Notes under the pieces: generated by a model
Database searches by the model: none
The model's input: the letters and a program-made list of their open reading frames with translations, nothing else
Told to the model about the DNA's origin: nothing
DNA from: Burkholderia cenocepacia
Lineage (GTDB): Bacteria; Pseudomonadota; Gammaproteobacteria; Burkholderiales; Burkholderiaceae
Assembly: GCF_900446215.1 (NCBI RefSeq)
Contig: NZ_UAQZ01000012.1
Coordinates: 744,001-808,000 of the forward strand
DNA length: 64,000 bases
Reading direction: 5' to 3'
In this document: in pieces, positions 51,192 through 59,128 of the stretch
Layout of the letters: each line of letters opens with the position of its first letter
How positions within the stretch are numbered: position 1 is the stretch's first letter
Made by a program: the position numbers and the translations under genes

Positions 51192-53996
51192 TCACTGCGA
51201 ATCCTCCCCGAGCACGCTGCGGTCAATGTGGTAGAGCGAAATCGAGTCGCCGCCCGGGATGCGCGTTTTTTTGGAGCGCTTCCCCTTGTCTCCCGCGTCT
51301 CGTGCTGCGATCGCCTTTGCTTGGTCCAATGCGCCCAGCGCCCGGCTGAAGTCGTGGCCCTTGGTTGCCTCGCGTAATCCACCTGACGTGAACAGATAGA
51401 GACGCCGCTCGCCGTCCTGCTTCCAGTAACCAGCCCGGTCGCGGATCATGTCGGCGCCGCCCTCGATGTTCGAAAACCTGCTGTCGGCGTGCCGGTCGAT
51501 GAAGTCGGACACGGCGCGTAGGATGGCGGCGTGTTCGGCGCTCTGGCCGCCGGCCTGACGCCGGCCACGCCAGAGGTTGAAAGCGTGAATGGCGGCGCGC
51601 GTCGGCTCGTCTGAGCCCCAAGGCACGATTTCCCATGCGACGGCCATCTCGCCCGCCAGCGCACACACGGCGAAGGTACGCGCCGCCCGGCGTTCCTGAC
51701 CTTCCGCCGCGTCGAATTTCTCGATCAGCGGTTGCAGGGCGTCGGCCGGGCGGAAGCCAGCGCGCAGTTCGCGCACCAGCGCCTCGATGAAGCGCGGCCC
51801 GGCGTGGCCGTAGTGCTTCGCAGCAAGATTGCGCACGTCGTCCGACAGCAGGCCGCCGGATGCTCGACCGTGCAGAGTTTCGAACAGACCGTAGGCACCC
51901 GTCACCGGAATATCGAGGATGCGCAGCTCCTGCCCGGCCTTCGCCTCGATCCCACCGGCACTCATGCGGGCCGCGATGGTCAGTTCGCCCGTGGACAGCA
52001 GGAACACGCGCCAGCGGGCCGGCTGCCGTGCCTCGCCGTGCCGGTTGGCCCGCGTTTTTCCCATGCCGTTGACGAGCGCATACGCGGATTCGTACAGGTT
52101 GCGCGGGTCGATCTCGCCAAGCTCATCCAGTGCGAGCAGCGTGTCGGAGTGCAGGGAGCCGGCACCCTCAAGACCGTTCGCCGTCGCCCGCCAGGTGCGC
52201 TTGAACGACGCGCCGCCCCATACGCTGATACCAGCCAGCAAGGCGGTTGTCTTGCCGCACGACGAGTCGCCGTAGAGGTGCGCGCCGCCGCCGTCGATGT
52301 TCAGCGGGCCGAGCAGGGGGCCGGCCATTGCTGCCGACATGGCGAGCATCAACAGAGGGTTGTCGACCGCCAGTGCTGCCAGCTCGCGCCATCCCTCGAA
52401 CGTGCCAGCCGTGGCGTAGGGGGCCACGCGGCCGGACGCCTGAAACCAAATGTCGTCCGCGCCGATCACGGTGTCGGGTAGCACGAACGCATCGTCGTGC
52501 CAGCCCGTCACGCTGGCGGCGCGCATCGTGAATTTCGGATACTGCCCGGCGATATAGCGCAGGATCGCGCTGCGGTCGTGCAGATCGTACACTAGCCCCT
52601 CACTGAGCAGCACGGCACGGGCCTCGCTCCCGTCGCCCGCCAGCATCGACATGGGCATCGCCCATTTCTTCCAGTGGCCGGCAGGGGACAGGATTTCCAG
52701 CAGGCGGCCATACTCGGCATCCTCCCGGTTGCGTGTCACGGCGTGGACCTTCATCGGCGAACAGATCCACTTGTCGATCAGCTCCGGCGGCGCGTCACCC
52801 CGGCCCGGCTTCACACCGTGCCAGTAGACGCCCGGCTTGATCCTGTTTCCACTCACCACAATCCAGGCGACATACACACGCCAGCACGGGCGCTCGTCAA
52901 GTCCGGGAAACGTCAGATCGTCGCCGGCATCAGGTTTTATCAGGTTCGCCGCGGCGGTCGGCTCAGTGGCCGGCGCTTGCGCAGCGTCGATGCACGCGCG
53001 TACGGCATCCGCGCCGCGCATCACGTGCAGGTCGTTGAAGTCGGTAGCGTCGTCTGGTCGCGCATCGCCGAAGTCGGGGCGGGCCAGCTTGCCACCGACC
53101 GCTAGCGCGGCGCGCTCGGCATCCTGCTCCCCGTTACCGAGGTCTGCCAGAACTACGATTTCCGCATGGGGGTGTTGTTGCCTCATTGCCTCCGAAACCT
53201 TCTTGAGATTGCCGCACGAGAGCGCCGCAACGGCGGCGATGCCGGTCGCGACGTGCGCGGACAGGGTGGTTGCCACGCCCTCGGCGATCAGCAGCCGGTC
53301 GATCGATGCCGGGAGCGGCGTAACGGCCCACCAACCGCCCGATTTTGCGCCGCCAGCCAATGCCGATTTCCGCCCTGCCTCATCGATTAGCTCGAGACTG
53401 GTGAGCATCGAGCCGATGTGGATGCGAGCCAGCAGCACCCGGCCGCTAAGCGGCTCGCCGTTCGCCTTGGGCGTGTAGTTCAGCAACCGCGCCAGCTTGT
53501 CGGCGTCGATTTCGTGCAGGGTGGGCGGCGCGGACAGGCCTTTACGCATCAGATAGGGATGGTCGTCGCGTGCGGCTTCCGATTTCATCCAGAGCGTCAG
53601 AGAGAGCGCGGCCGCGTTGTTCCGGGCCAGCTCGCGTTTTTGCGTTTCGGCGTCATCGCGGGCCTGACGTGCTGCGCGCCGCCGCTCCAGCTCGGCAGGA
53701 TCGGCCGGCGTCGGTCGGTGCGCGCGAGTGTTGAAACCGTGTTGCTCGGCGATGTGGAACAACGTACCTATCGTGATGCCGCCCGACGTGCTGAGCGAGC
53801 GCCACGTGTCGCGCGCGTCGGACGCTGCGTAGCCGTCATGGCCGCGGCTCCATCCGTCGAACAGATCGAAACCAGCATCGCCCATTTCATGTTTGAGAGC
53901 GGCGGCGATGCGATACCACGTCTCGCGCGACACATCCGGCGGGATACAGGCGAGTGCGGCTTCGACACGCTGTTGCTCGTCATAGACAGCGCTCAT
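51192..53996 (-). CDS. P4 alpha-like primase-helicase (PriCT_2, Toprim, DUF927)
   Basis: 934 residues. PriCT_2 domain (about 8-75: ALACIPPDVSRETWYRIAAAL...GYAASDARDTWRSLS), a Toprim region (about 235-310: RLLIAEGVATTLSAHVA... IVVLADLGN) and a C-terminal DUF927 ATPase (about 440-760) with Walker A HLYGDSSCGKTTALL and Walker B LLALDELGEID. Expected to prime and unwind element DNA. The last gene of the leftward operon that begins at 55044; its ATG overlaps the previous frame. Confidence 0.9.
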   Translation of the reverse strand: MSAVYDEQQRVEAALACIPPDVSRETWYRIAAALKHEMGDAGFDLFDGWSRGHDGYAASDARDTWRSLSTSGGITIGTLFHIAEQHGFNTRAHRPTPADPAELERRRAARQARDDAETQKRELARNNAAALSLTLWMKSEAARDDHPYLMRKGLSAPPTLHEIDADKLARLLNYTPKANGEPLSGRVLLARIHIGSMLTSLELIDEAGRKSALAGGAKSGGWWAVTPLPASIDRLLIAEGVATTLSAHVATGIAAVAALSCGNLKKVSEAMRQQHPHAEIVVLADLGNGEQDAERAALAVGGKLARPDFGDARPDDATDFNDLHVMRGADAVRACIDAAQAPATEPTAAANLIKPDAGDDLTFPGLDERPCWRVYVAWIVVSGNRIKPGVYWHGVKPGRGDAPPELIDKWICSPMKVHAVTRNREDAEYGRLLEILSPAGHWKKWAMPMSMLAGDGSEARAVLLSEGLVYDLHDRSAILRYIAGQYPKFTMRAASVTGWHDDAFVLPDTVIGADDIWFQASGRVAPYATAGTFEGWRELAALAVDNPLLMLAMSAAMAGPLLGPLNIDGGGAHLYGDSSCGKTTALLAGISVWGGASFKRTWRATANGLEGAGSLHSDTLLALDELGEIDPRNLYESAYALVNGMGKTRANRHGEARQPARWRVFLLSTGELTIAARMSAGGIEAKAGQELRILDIPVTGAYGLFETLHGRASGGLLSDDVRNLAAKHYGHAGPRFIEALVRELRAGFRPADALQPLIEKFDAAEGQERRAARTFAVCALAGEMAVAWEIVPWGSDEPTRAAIHAFNLWRGRRQAGGQSAEHAAILRAVSDFIDRHADSRFSNIEGGADMIRDRAGYWKQDGERRLYLFTSGGLREATKGHDFSRALGALDQAKAIAARDAGDKGKRSKKTRIPGGDSISLYHIDRSVLGEDSQ

Positions 53997-54357
53997 GCAG
54001 ATTCCTCAGGTAAGTAGTCCTCATCGTGATTTCTACGCAAAGACACACGTGCCTTGCGTGCCGATAGCAGTGCAATGACACGCTCACGGTCGGCGCGCCA
54101 TGCGGCCAGGTCGTCGACGAGAAGGGAGCCGTTAGCGCTTTTGTGTTCCAGCGCTGACACGATACGGACCAATCCCAATGTGTCGACGCGGTCGGCGCAC
54201 GCCAGCGTGTCCCGCAACGAAAGGGAAACAATGCGCCCGTCTCGGCTGCCAACTTGGAGGCGACCGGTAGCGGGTCGGCCAGCAGCGAATCGCCGAGCCA
54301 TTGCAGTTCGACGCTGGTGTTCGGCAAATCGGGGGAGGTGGTCTTACGCATGGTCAT
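53993..54357 (-). pseudogene. Frameshifted element gene between two overlapping frames
   Basis: Frame A begins MTMRKTTSPDLPNTSVELQW at 54357, with GAGGTG in front, and looks coding down to AAETG at about 54235. From there on frame B (RIVSLSLRDTLACADRV...DYLPEESA) looks coding and ends in the stop overlapping the primase ATG, while frame A turns into Trp/Cys/His-rich junk. A single -1 shift near a GGGC run would join them into a ~120-residue protein. A sequencing error, a mutation or programmed frameshifting are all possible. Confidence 0.6.
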
Positions 54358-54619
54358 GGGACACCTCGCGCGTTTGTTCCGTCGATTCTGGCTCTTCGCC
54401 ACGCAGCGGCACCAGCGACGAGTCGCGGAACGCGAAATTGTTGGTGATGACGGGCGCTCCGTTGCGCGCGAAACCAAAGGCGGGATCGCCGAGCAACGTG
54501 ACGTTCCACCGAGTGTCCGAGCGAAGCCTCTCAACGATGGTGATTCGACCGATGAGGGAGGGATTGGTCGAATGGACGACGCGGGCCAGATCGCCTGGTC
54601 GGCAGCGGAAATCAGCCAT
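54344..54619 (-). CDS. Element protein, 91 aa (hypothetical)
   Basis: Starts MADFRCRPGDLARVVHSTNP after GGAGGTG. A beta-rich front (RPGDLARVVHS...RITIVERL) and a Pro/Ser-rich end. Overlaps the genes on both sides. Not recognised. Confidence 0.7.
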   Translation of the reverse strand: MADFRCRPGDLARVVHSTNPSLIGRITIVERLRSDTRWNVTLLGDPAFGFARNGAPVITNNFAFRDSSLVPLRGEEPESTEQTREVSHDHA

Positions 54620-54851
54620 GCAACACCTCCCCGCGGGCATTTTCGAACCGGCGGTGATCGCTATAGGCTCGCTCGGCCGTTTCTATGCCGGCTTGGGCGA
54701 TGGTTTGGAGGTGCGGGGAGCAGGTGAGGCCTGCAACGTGCTCGATCGCTTCGAGGATCTTCGCGAGCTGCTCGAAACCTTCCTTGGAACAGCTGGCGCT
54801 ATCGATACTGTCGCTCAGGGCGTCATCGAGCGTCGTGATCTTGTCAGCCAT
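54612..54851 (-). CDS. Element protein, 79 aa (hypothetical)
   Basis: Starts MADKITTLDDALSDSIDSAS, GGAGGTG upstream. Helical and acidic. Overlaps the next gene by 8 bases. Not recognised. Confidence 0.7.
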   Translation of the reverse strand: MADKITTLDDALSDSIDSASCSKEGFEQLAKILEAIEHVAGLTCSPHLQTIAQAGIETAERAYSDHRRFENARGEVLHG

Positions 54852-55044
54852 GGCGCACCTCCGCACGAGCAAGGTCAGCCACGCGGGCGAGGGCGTCGCC
54901 GCAGGTGTCGAGCGCAGCATCGACGGTCGGCGCGAGCGCGGCGGCGCGCAGAGTTGCCGACACGATCTCGAGGACAGCAGCGCTATTCGGGGTCTGGGAG
55001 CGGTACGTGATGCCCGGAGCATGGGCGTGTTGAAGCTGGCGCAT
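54844..55044 (-). CDS. Element protein, 66 aa (hypothetical)
   Basis: First gene of the leftward replication operon; AGGAGG precedes ATG 55044. Starts MRQLQHAHAPGITY, Ala-rich helical C-terminal half. Not recognised. Confidence 0.65.
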   Translation of the reverse strand: MRQLQHAHAPGITYRSQTPNSAAVLEIVSATLRAAALAPTVDAALDTCGDALARVADLARAEVRHG

Positions 55045-55296
55045 GAAGCGGCCTCCTATGGTCTGAATGGAGGCCCGCCGCTCATTTCCACGTGAGGGGT
55101 GGCGGGCCCGACGGCAAGGGGTGGAAAACCGGCCCATAGGAAACCGGCCCAGCCGAAGCTGGCCCTCGCCCGGCCCGCCATAGAAAACTGGCGTGCAGAA
55201 GCGCGCAAACGAAAAAATAGCCGCGTGTGCGGCGGTTCGTCCGCCTATGGTCCACGGGTTTCCACGCCCGGCGCCCGTTGTCTCGGACGCAAAGCC

Positions 55297-55324
55297 AGTA
55301 TAGCGGATCGCCAGAGGTTTACAA
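55297..55324 (-). promoter_or_regulatory. Promoter of the leftward replication operon
   Basis: Minus strand TTGTAA, 16-bp spacer, TATACT; about 250 bases upstream of the first gene. The leader contains two direct copies of GAAACCGGCCCA-like sequence (about 55124-55151). Confidence 0.55.
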
Positions 55325-55337
55325 GTACCGGCAACGT

Positions 55338-55628
55338 TCAGCATGTTCCACCTCCGCCCGATGACAGGAAGTAGACGCCGACGCGATGCAGGACGCCGGA
55401 TTCGGTCTGTTCGGCGCGCATGGCGGTCGTGATGTGATGGCCGTGCCGATGGCGCAGTTCGTGGATGCGCGGCCGCGGGTCGAACACGTCAAGGAATCGC
55501 ATGGCTTCGAAGGTCGTGATACTGCCAAGCTCGCGCATCGCGGCTAGCATCCGGGCGCGCTGCGTGCCGGCATCGTTGCCGGGCAGACGGGCGAGGATCA
55601 GGGAAAGGGCGTGCTGACGCGCGTTCAT
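55338..55628 (-). CDS. Winged-helix-type element protein (96 aa)
   Basis: Starts MNARQHALSLILARLPGNDAG, then RARMLAAMRELGSITTFEAMRFLDVFDPRPRIHELR. The pattern suggests a helix-turn-helix with a beta wing. GGAGG before the ATG. Overlaps the KilA-N gene by 4 bases. Probably regulatory. Confidence 0.65.
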   Translation of the reverse strand: MNARQHALSLILARLPGNDAGTQRARMLAAMRELGSITTFEAMRFLDVFDPRPRIHELRHRHGHHITTAMRAEQTESGVLHRVGVYFLSSGGGGTC

Positions 55629-56338
55629 GCCGCACCTCCGATCAGCGGGAGTTGCGTCGTTGCCTTGCCGAGCTGGGCGCGGTTGCGCTCGATGGCGGCA
55701 AAATCCTCCGGCGTCGCATTGCCCGAGAGCAGGCGCTTACCGAACTCGGTTGCCTGCGCGACCTGCTCGCACGTCATTTCGCGCGCATGGGCGACGCCGA
55801 CGAACAGGTCGAGCGCTTCGTACACGGGGCCGAACGGGAGGCGATGCCGGGCGACGATCGCGGCGGCGGCGGTCAGCAGGGGTTCGCGGTCGGTCGTATC
55901 GCTACGCTCGGCAGTAGCCTTGCACCAGAGACTGACTCCGCCGCGCAGGATGTGGTCGATCTGCAGATCGCACCAGACGGCGAACTCCACGTCGCACCAG
56001 CGGGCCAGCGCCACGGCGAGCTTCGGGTGCAGGAGCGTGTAACCGGCACGGCCTGGCTGACGGCGGATTAAACCGCTCACATCTGAGCTATTTATAGCAG
56101 CGGCCAAGGCGCGCATGTATGCCTTCGTTTCAGCGAGGCGCAGCCAGTTTCGCAACCGCTTGCCGAAGCGTTCAGCGACCTGAGTGCCGTTGATCCAGTC
56201 GTCGGCTGTGAACTGCACCGGCTCGCCGTCGAACTCGACGCTCAGGAAGCGCACCGCCCTGTTATCATCAGCGCGGGTCGTCGGGGCTGCACTCTTCGCG
56301 GGAGTGCGGCCCTTTTTCTTTTGGAGGGTCGTTGCCAT
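55625..56338 (-). CDS. KilA-N domain protein
   Basis: 237 residues. Residues ~45-130 match KilA-N: FTADDWINGTQVAERFGKR, WLRLAETKAYMRAL, YTLLHPKLAVALARWCDVEF and AVWCDLQIDHIL. The N-terminal 30 residues are basic (LQKKKGRTPAKS). KilA-N proteins bind DNA and are common in phages and satellites. GGAGGG precedes the ATG. Likely a regulator of element genes. Confidence 0.8.
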   Translation of the reverse strand: MATTLQKKKGRTPAKSAAPTTRADDNRAVRFLSVEFDGEPVQFTADDWINGTQVAERFGKRLRNWLRLAETKAYMRALAAAINSSDVSGLIRRQPGRAGYTLLHPKLAVALARWCDVEFAVWCDLQIDHILRGGVSLWCKATAERSDTTDREPLLTAAAAIVARHRLPFGPVYEALDLFVGVAHAREMTCEQVAQATEFGKRLLSGNATPEDFAAIERNRAQLGKATTQLPLIGGAA

Positions 56339-56341
56339 CAA

Positions 56342-56599
56342 TCAACCCTCCGCGCGGTAGCCGCTGGGATCCGCGAACCAACGATGCAGTTCGCGATTCG
56401 GCCATGCTGCGCAGCGTTGGGACAGGTGCTGGCGGCGCGGAAAGCGGCCTTCGAGCTCACGTTTTCGCAGCGTCTCGCGCGAGAAGGGCACGAAGGCTTT
56501 CAGGTCGTTCCAGCGCGTGAAGCCATCGGCCGGGAGCGCCGAGGGAACGGGAAGAGGTGCGCCGCCGGCTGGCTGCGCGGTTGCGGCATTGCTTGCCAT
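56342..56599 (-). CDS. AlpA-like excision/transcription regulator
   Basis: 85 residues. A C-terminal AlpA/MerR-like helix-turn-helix (ADGFTRWNDLKAFVPFSRETLRKRE... RFPRRQHLSQRCAAWPNRELHRWF). In P4-like elements such a gene regulates integrase and excision. AAGGA before the ATG. The ACCCTCAGGGT repeats lie just upstream. Confidence 0.75.
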   Translation of the reverse strand: MASNAATAQPAGGAPLPVPSALPADGFTRWNDLKAFVPFSRETLRKRELEGRFPRRQHLSQRCAAWPNRELHRWFADPSGYRAEG

Positions 56600-56659
56600 T
56601 GCAGTTCCTTTGCCCGGTTGGGCGTTGTTTGCAATGGCTGCATTGAAAGCGACGACGCT

Positions 56660-56809
56660 ACCCTCAGGGCAATACCCTGAAGGTTCAGGGTCGGCGGATC
56701 GCCGAACCCTCAGGGTTGTTCGCAGCCTTGTGGGATAAGGATTTTCTCCCTAATGGTTCTTGCATTGATGACTGTGACCCTCAGGGTACGCACACCCACC
56801 CATCAGGGT
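56660..56809. repeat. ACCCTCAGGGT repeats upstream of the AlpA-like gene
   Basis: ACCCTCAGGG at 56660, ACCCTGA...TCAGGGT at 56674-56691, ACCCTCAGGGT at 56706-56716 and 56777-56787, and ACCCATCAGGGT at 56798-56809. The unit is palindromic. It resembles an operator array or an origin-type repeat array. Confidence 0.6.
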
Positions 56810-57777
56810 TGTCTTTTGGCGGCAGGATTACGGTCAACGGGGCAGGCGACCAGTTCCACCGCCTTTCGCTGCGCTTCGCTCAAGGTAGGGTAAGTCTGCT
56901 TGAGCCATTCGAGAATGTCGGCTTGCGATGCCCATGTGTCGCGGTCATCGGCTTTCCAGTTATCACCCCAGTAGCGCCTCTGGACTGCGATTGATATTTC
57001 CATGAGCCACATCGGCTGTGGGGGCACGAGTGCTTTGAGTTCGTCGATTTCTCGTGACATGGAGCCGCCCGATGTTTGGTCTAGTCTGGGCGGATGATTC
57101 GAGCGCATCGCCGTCGCGTCAGCCAGTCGTCGTTCCAGATCCTCTTGACGCGCTGACGCCAACAGAGAATTTCGTACGATTGTGCGTTCGAGGCTGGCGA
57201 TTTCACGATTTTTTCCGACGATGCGTTCGGAGAGGCGTGCAATCTCCGTACGAAGGCGATCGTTCTCTGCTCGTTTTGCATCTCGCTCGGTCTCTATGGC
57301 GCGCAAGTGGTCAAGCGATTCGAAACAGGTGGAGGGCAGAGCAGTGGAGGCCGGCAGCGGACACTCGAGTCCTTTCCTTGCGCACCACGCCGCTAGATTT
57401 GCCGGCTTGATGTACCAATCAGGCGTGTCTCCCCCTTCCGATTCAGCCTCAAGGCGATCGCCGGAATCGGTGGCGTAGAGCGCGCGGGAAAGCACGGTGC
57501 GCCATCTATGAATTTCCGCCTCTTCGTCGTCGGATTTGTATCCGGAAGCGTGCGGGTCTACGTCGGCAAAGGCGTGTGCCGCTTCGCTCAACGACAAGTA
57601 CGGAAGGACGCTCATCACGCGTTTCCAACCGGGAAATTCTCGTTGGGCCGGCCGCTCATCCGTCGGTGCACTTACGCCTCCCTGGCGCGGCAACTTAACC
57701 CCGTGTCGCTCGAGAAACGGATAAATCTCGTCAGCCTTGAAGCCAAGCTGGTCGTACTCGCTAGAACGGAATGTCAT
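56803..57777 (-). CDS. Element protein, 324 aa, coiled coil (hypothetical)
   Basis: Starts MTFRSSEYDQLGFKADEIYP. A central coiled coil (about 185-255: AKRAENDRLRTEIARLSERIVGK...) lies between two globular parts. The C-terminal part (WLMEISIAVQRRYWGDNWKA) looks folded. ATG overlaps the end of the 100-aa gene before it. Not recognised. Confidence 0.7.
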   Translation of the reverse strand: MTFRSSEYDQLGFKADEIYPFLERHGVKLPRQGGVSAPTDERPAQREFPGWKRVMSVLPYLSLSEAAHAFADVDPHASGYKSDDEEAEIHRWRTVLSRALYATDSGDRLEAESEGGDTPDWYIKPANLAAWCARKGLECPLPASTALPSTCFESLDHLRAIETERDAKRAENDRLRTEIARLSERIVGKNREIASLERTIVRNSLLASARQEDLERRLADATAMRSNHPPRLDQTSGGSMSREIDELKALVPPQPMWLMEISIAVQRRYWGDNWKADDRDTWASQADILEWLKQTYPTLSEAQRKAVELVACPVDRNPAAKRQP

Positions 57778-58063
57778 CAGGATTGAGCTCCCATGATGTT
57801 GCGAATTTTCCTTCGCGGACGATGTGTTGAAGCGCGCGCCACGCGGTCGTCGAGCGCGATCCGGTAATACCGTGAACGCCTCTTCCCGGCTCAAATTCAT
57901 GCCATGTCGGCGAATCGTCTTCATCCAGCGGAGCCAGCTTCTCGGAAAGCCAAGTTGCGGCCTCCTGAAGCGTCACGTTCTCATGGGCGCATATGTCTTC
58001 CAGCAGCGCGCGCAAACTGACGAAGCCGGCCTTACGCTCGGCAAGGTCCTCTTTGATACCCAT
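57761..58063 (-). CDS. Element protein, 100 aa (hypothetical)
   Basis: Starts MGIKEDLAERKAGFVSLRAL. An acidic, helical N-terminus and a basic end ending PDDIPF. Co-transcribed with the 324-aa gene. Not recognised. Confidence 0.65.
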   Translation of the reverse strand: MGIKEDLAERKAGFVSLRALLEDICAHENVTLQEAATWLSEKLAPLDEDDSPTWHEFEPGRGVHGITGSRSTTAWRALQHIVREGKFATSWELNPDDIPF

Positions 58064-58403
58064 TGCGTCCCTTCACGCAAAGCCCCCTGTGTGGGAACCG
58101 CGCCAACCCGGCAAGGGACCGGGGTTTCGGGAGCTACCCTAGGCGCGGTTTGAACGGTCTGTTGCCTACAATTGGCAAAGATTGCCGGACATTGTAATTC
58201 TCTGTACTGTTTTTTTGTACAGGGTCGCGCGCTGCTGTTGCACCGGTTGCACGCGATCGAGCCGACGTGCAACACCTGCGCTCCTTTGCTGATCGTCGTG
58301 TTGCACGCGTTGCACTTGTTGCACATCGATTGTGTTAGCCGTGCGCGCGCGGCCTGCTTTTGCGATACTGAGCGATCCCGGATTGGCCGGGCGGGGGAGG
58401 CAC
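58064..58403. other. Gap with TTGCAC repeats between divergent genes
   Basis: 340 bases between a minus gene and a plus gene. Contains a hairpin CTGTAC...GTACAG (about 58201-58222) and six TTGCAC units described separately. Promoters for both sides must lie here but none is clear. Confidence 0.5.
58238..58324. repeat. TTGCAC iterons with 9-bp period
   Basis: TTGCAC at 58238 and 58247 (9 bp apart), inverted GTGCAA at 58267, and TTGCAC at 58301, 58310 and 58319 (9 bp apart each). Too short and too close for CRISPR; fits an operator array or origin iterons. Confidence 0.65.
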
Positions 58404-59030
58404 ATGGGACTGCTCAGATGGATTTTCGGTGGAGGCAAGGAAGCCCCTCGTGAGATGCCGGCGGCGCGCTCCAATCCGGTAGCGATCGAGCCTGATGCAG
58501 AGATGGTTCGGGAGGCGCGGGACGACGCCGACGAAGTGACTCGGTTACTCCAGTCCCGAATCGAGGCGTCCGGCCTCGTCGTACCCGGAAAAATTCCAGA
58601 GTTGATGACCAAGTTGCGCGGCAACATCGGTTTGTTTCAGCGAACCAGCATCGCCGGCGCTACGCAAGGCGACGAGCCGCTTTCCGTCGGGGAGAAACGT
58701 GCGCTGGGCCTGAATACGCGGATGAAATACACACGCGAGTTTGTCGAATTTTTCCGGCCGGAAGTGTTGCCGACTATCGAACCGAAATCGGCGCTGGCAC
58801 AGATTCTGGACGCAGTGTCTTTCGAGGTGTCGCGCCGCCGAGCCCTGACACGCTTCCGGAAAGCCGGCGGGGGCCTCGTGACAATCGAGCCGTTGGGCGA
58901 TCCCGACGCGTGCGCCGCGGCGAAACGGCTGCGCCGAAGGTTGCCGCTCGAGGAGGCTCCTGAGCTGCCGCTACCAACGTGCGACGCTGACGTATGCCGT
59001 TGTGCCTTCGCTTGCGAGCCGCGGTCATAG
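58404..59030 (+). CDS. Element protein, 208 aa, C-terminal Cys cluster (hypothetical)
   Basis: Starts MGLLRWIFGGGKEAPRE (GGGGGAGG upstream). A helical middle part and a short Cys-rich end CDADVCRCAFACEP. Function unknown. It transcribes toward the integrase gene. One of only two plus-strand genes in the element. Confidence 0.7.
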   Translation: MGLLRWIFGGGKEAPREMPAARSNPVAIEPDAEMVREARDDADEVTRLLQSRIEASGLVVPGKIPELMTKLRGNIGLFQRTSIAGATQGDEPLSVGEKRALGLNTRMKYTREFVEFFRPEVLPTIEPKSALAQILDAVSFEVSRRRALTRFRKAGGGLVTIEPLGDPDACAAAKRLRRRLPLEEAPELPLPTCDADVCRCAFACEPRS

Positions 59031-59128
59031 CGCGATCCATGCATCGCGGCGCTAGGATTTGTCACGCAGCCCAGCCGATCTCTCCGACGTTAGAGAAGAG
59101 TCATGCAGCCATATCAGGCTGTCCGACG

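Noticed and set aside
53980..54240. Continuation of the upstream frame past the proposed frameshift
   Set aside because: The translation becomes Trp/Cys/His-rich after about AAETG, and the other frame looks coding, so a continuous protein in this frame is unlikely.
58238..58324. CRISPR-like array
   Set aside because: Units are only 6 bases with 3-base gaps, no cas genes, no long spacers; a protein-binding array is the better reading.
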